Of a stretch of 64,000 bases of DNA, positions 61,476 to 64,000 are shown in pieces. The position numbers and the translations under genes are program-made. The notes under the pieces are model-generated. The model was not told the DNA's origin. It saw only the letters and a program-made list of their open reading frames with translations, and did not search any database. The stretch spans positions 1,163,924 to 1,227,923 of the forward strand of contig NZ_JAAAKZ010000001.1 of assembly GCF_009905605.1 (NCBI RefSeq), written 5' to 3'. The first letter of the stretch is position 1; each line of letters opens with the position of its first letter. The stretch is from Runella sp. CRIBMP. GTDB taxonomy: Bacteria; Bacteroidota; Bacteroidia; Cytophagales; Spirosomataceae.

Positions 61476-64000
61476 ATGCAAGCACTTTTTACCACAGCCC
61501 GAAATCTGGAGATCACAAATGCTTTTAAACCTAAGCGTACGTTACAACTGGGTTTATTTAAAAAGACTCTCTGGAGTTTTTTGACAAAAGCATTTTACTG
61601 TCTACCTTGGGTTAATTCTGGAAGTAGGCCTGTGAATAACAGTGCTGTTTGTAATAAACCCTTCAAATCAAAATTAGCGCAGGAGGGGCAAATTTCATAT
61701 TTGGTAAATTCTGTGGCTATTGATAGCCATTATCATTTACCAGGGGCCTCCCCTCCATTTTATGAATGCAACTCATTATCTCTTTATAAACTTACCCCGA
61801 ATATTACATCTATTAAAACATTTACTTCACAGATTATGAGTAAGTTATCCATTCCTCTTCCTCTGGATAGACATCGTGTTCTGAGGGCGCGTTTCGATGA
61901 AAAATCGGAGCGATGGGTATCTACTTCCCCTCCTTATGAGGAGCGGGCAGTATCTAATACAGGCATCCATAAAAATATCGCAGTTTCTCCAAAGACGCTA
62001 ATGAATTCATTAGCGTCTACGGTGGGGATATTCGTGGTTTTAATGTTGACTGTATTTAGTGCGTTAGGCCAGCAAGCGCCTAAGGTTGTAGATATTAAAT
62101 TGTCTAAAACAATCAGCAACGCACAACCTACCCTCAATCAATCTATCACTTACACTGTATATGCAAAGAATGAAGGGCCTGATACCGCCAAAACGGTTGT
62201 TGTAAAAGATATCTTTCCTACAGCGGGTGCAAATTTGATTTCGAGCACACCCAGTGTTGGATCTTTTAGTGCTGGATTGTGGACGATCCCAGTCATAAGC
62301 CCTGGAGATTCGGTAAAATTGGAAATGACAGGCACTGTGATTGGTCGCGGTGTTTATTTCAATATTGCTGAAGTAGTATCAATGGCAGCGGGTCAAGAAG
62401 ATGCAGATTCTGATCCGAATAATGGTGTTTTAGGGGAAGACGATTATGCTACTTCCTGTTTTTCGGTTCCTATTTTATGGTACCCAGGAGATGAATATGT
62501 AGTTTCTCTTGCTGTGTCTGGTTATACGAATGTTGTATGGACAAAAAATGGAGCCCCAATTACAGGAGTTCCTTCCGACAGTTCAAGTGTAAGCGGGGAT
62601 ACTTTAATTATAAAAGGTACTGGCCGATTTGCATTTAGTGCTCAGGTAAATACATGCCCAGCCACAGGCTGTTGCGAAATTATCGTAATTCCTGGTCCGC
62701 TGGGAAGTATTGGTGATTTTGTGTGGAAAGATGTAAACGATAACGGGATACAAGATTCTGGAGAACCTGGTGTAAATCAGGTTCTGGTACGTTTGTTCCA
62801 AAAAGATGATTTAGGAGTTTTTGTACAAACAGATTCGACCCTCACTGCGGGAGCAGGCTCAAATGCGGGAAAATATCTGTTTTCAAATTTGTATCCCGGA
62901 GAGTATAAGGTACAATTCGTTAGTACCACATTACCTACTGGCTGTTTACTTTCATCAAAACAGGATGTAGGTTCAGATTCTTTAGATAGTGATGCCCACC
63001 CAACGACTGGCTTTAGCCAAGTTGTAACGATAAATCCTGAAATGGGAGGTTTGCTCAAAGACAATCCAACTATAGACGCAGGTCTGTACAGTCCATTGGG
63101 TAGCATCGGTGATTTTGTATGGAAAGATACTGATAATGATGGTATTCAGGATGCTGGGGAAGCAGGTATCAATAACGTATTGGTACGTTTATACAAAAAT
63201 GTCAGCAATGTATTTGTACAAGTTGACTCAATGTATACCACCGCAAACCCTGTTGGAAGTGCCCCTGGCTGGTATACTTTTGAAGGACTTTCGTTAGGAG
63301 AATATAAGATCCAAATTGTAAAAAGTTCTCTTCCTAATGGTTGTGTTTTAAGTGATTCAACCAATAAAGGCGGTGATGATACAAAAGATAGTGACTTTGA
63401 TCCAACAACGGGCTTCAGTCAAGTCGTAAGTATTGATCCCACCAAGAGCGGTTTGAACAAAAATAATCCAACCATTGATGGAGCGCTTTACAGTCCGCTG
63501 GGTAGCATTGGTGATTTTGTTTGGAAAGATCTGAATGATAATGGTCAACAAGATGTCGCCGAACCTGGTGTGAAAAACGTACGTGTTATTTTATGGACTA
63601 GTAGCGGCACCACTCCAATTACGGCCATTGATACCACATTTACAGATGTGAATGGTTATTATTCCTTCACAAATTTGGTGGGCGGAACCTATCAGGTACA
63701 ATTTGATACGCAGAGTTTGCCAGATACATGTCAGTTGAGTTTAAACCAGAACGTAGGTTCAGATGTCACTGACAGCGATGCCAATCCTATCAGTGGCCTT
63801 ACCGCTGCAATTGTCATTGACCCAACAAAAAGTGGTATAAATAAAGATAATTTGACGGTAGACGCGGCCTTGACGACGTTCGACTTGTCGTTGACGAAGA
63901 GTTTAGCTTCAGGTCAGAGCGGGAATGTAGCGGCTGGTGACAATGTAACGTTCACGTTGACGGTGAAGAACGAAGGGTCAATGACTGCGACGGCGATTGC
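61476..64000 (+). CDS. DUF11/SdrD B-like repeat surface protein, C-terminal part outside window
   Basis: An open frame of 841 codons runs off the window. Residues 1-175 are a polar extension without known domain. At residue 176 (ATG at 62001) a signal peptide follows (MNSLASTVGIFVVLMLTVFSALGQQ), so 62001 or 61836 may be the true start. Next is a DUF11 domain (VDIKLSKTISNAQ, TYTVYAKNEGPDTAKTVVVKD), a short Cys-containing region, three SdrD B-like repeats of about 132-134 residues (LGSIGDFVWKD, NDNGIQDSGEPGV) and a second DUF11 domain (DLSLTKSLASG). These modules form long extracellular stalks for adhesion, often exported by T9SS. Confidence 0.85.
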   Translation, partial: MQALFTTARNLEITNAFKPKRTLQLGLFKKTLWSFLTKAFYCLPWVNSGSRPVNNSAVCNKPFKSKLAQEGQISYLVNSVAIDSHYHLPGASPPFYECNSLSLYKLTPNITSIKTFTSQIMSKLSIPLPLDRHRVLRARFDEKSERWVSTSPPYEERAVSNTGIHKNIAVSPKTLMNSLASTVGIFVVLMLTVFSALGQQAPKVVDIKLSKTISNAQPTLNQSITYTVYAKNEGPDTAKTVVVKDIFPTAGANLISSTPSVGSFSAGLWTIPVISPGDSVKLEMTGTVIGRGVYFNIAEVVSMAAGQEDADSDPNNGVLGEDDYATSCFSVPILWYPGDEYVVSLAVSGYTNVVWTKNGAPITGVPSDSSSVSGDTLIIKGTGRFAFSAQVNTCPATGCCEIIVIPGPLGSIGDFVWKDVNDNGIQDSGEPGVNQVLVRLFQKDDLGVFVQTDSTLTAGAGSNAGKYLFSNLYPGEYKVQFVSTTLPTGCLLSSKQDVGSDSLDSDAHPTTGFSQVVTINPEMGGLLKDNPTIDAGLYSPLGSIGDFVWKDTDNDGIQDAGEAGINNVLVRLYKNVSNVFVQVDSMYTTANPVGSAPGWYTFEGLSLGEYKIQIVKSSLPNGCVLSDSTNKGGDDTKDSDFDPTTGFSQVVSIDPTKSGLNKNNPTIDGALYSPLGSIGDFVWKDLNDNGQQDVAEPGVKNVRVILWTSSGTTPITAIDTTFTDVNGYYSFTNLVGGTYQVQFDTQSLPDTCQLSLNQNVGSDVTDSDANPISGLTAAIVIDPTKSGINKDNLTVDAALTTFDLSLTKSLASGQSGNVAAGDNVTFTLTVKNEGSMTATAI
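62700..63886 (+). repeat. Three tandem SdrD B-like repeat units
   Basis: Units begin at 62700, 63096 and 63498 with near-identical LGSIGDFVWKD coding sequence, giving periods of 396 and 402 bp. Each has an Asp-rich calcium-type loop (DxNDNGxQD) and a GLY(S)P linker. Confidence 0.85.

Noticed and set aside
61207..61485. 92-codon minus-strand frame in the intergenic region before the surface protein
   Set aside because: AT-rich, no known domain, no promoter or coding signature; the region fits better as regulatory DNA.
62700..63600. Repeats at the window end considered as CRISPR or satellite
   Set aside because: They are about 400 bp apart, in frame, and encode SdrD B-like protein modules.

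Overview
The window comes from the chromosome of a Bacteroidota bacterium. It most resembles an aerobic member of the Cytophagales (Spirosomaceae/Runella-like; this placement is inference). The evidence is an alternative complex III operon joined to an aa3-type oxidase, type IX secretion C-terminal signals, promoters of the Bacteroidota type (TTG-N19/20-TAnnTTTG), weak Shine-Dalgarno signals, and OPT, SdrD-like and TM2 proteins typical of the group. I see no phage, insertion sequence, CRISPR array or rRNA operon. One tRNA (Cys) is present.

Layout. 1-6544 (minus strand) carries small envelope and redox genes: NRDE protein (cut by the window edge), DinB-like, YceI, an outer-membrane protein, a DM13 lipoprotein, a Crp/Fnr regulator, a membrane-anchored ATP-grasp enzyme, DoxX, YHS and an esterase. 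Inverted repeats sharing the word GAATGTCGGC lie upstream of the DM13 and YHS genes. 6692-11494 (plus) has an FKBP isomerase, a Prc protease, a 2Fe-2S ferredoxin and an AzgA-type purine permease. 11618-21337 is a plant-sugar region: xylose isomerase (minus) behind a 19-bp palindrome, then a FAH-family protein, a DapA-family aldolase, a GH127 arabinofuranosidase and a large modular GH9 enzyme exported by T9SS. 21457-23496 is an OPT transporter. 23564-30568 (minus) is a TetR-controlled RND efflux operon with two near-identical operator sites.

30851-51357 (plus) is the bioenergetic core: HNH protein, ribosomal protein S1, tRNA-Cys, then actABCDEF, coxB, coxA, ctaA, ctaB, two subunit III genes, subunit IV, a degenerate SCO protein, CtaM and a CxxC mini-protein, running on into prmC before a strong terminator. 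Quinol would be oxidised by ACIII, electrons would pass through c-type haems (ActA here has an extra N-terminal cytochrome c domain) to the aa3 oxidase, and CtaA, CtaB, CtaM and SCO-like proteins would supply haem A and assembly functions.

51554-54402 is a tightly overlapping four-gene set in which every product has a signal peptide: a LolA-like protein, an exported YidD-like protein and two paralogous proteins ending in hydrophobic PGxGxxYAG regions. It faces a TM2-domain gene. This is my best candidate for an undescribed envelope system. After it come an outer-membrane barrel (minus), cmk plus an FAD oxidoreductase, a 1069-residue protein combining a degenerate peptidase-MA-like domain, a propeller and a barrel, and finally the start of a very long DUF11/SdrD-repeat surface protein that runs off the window and may be driven by a sigma-54-type promoter.
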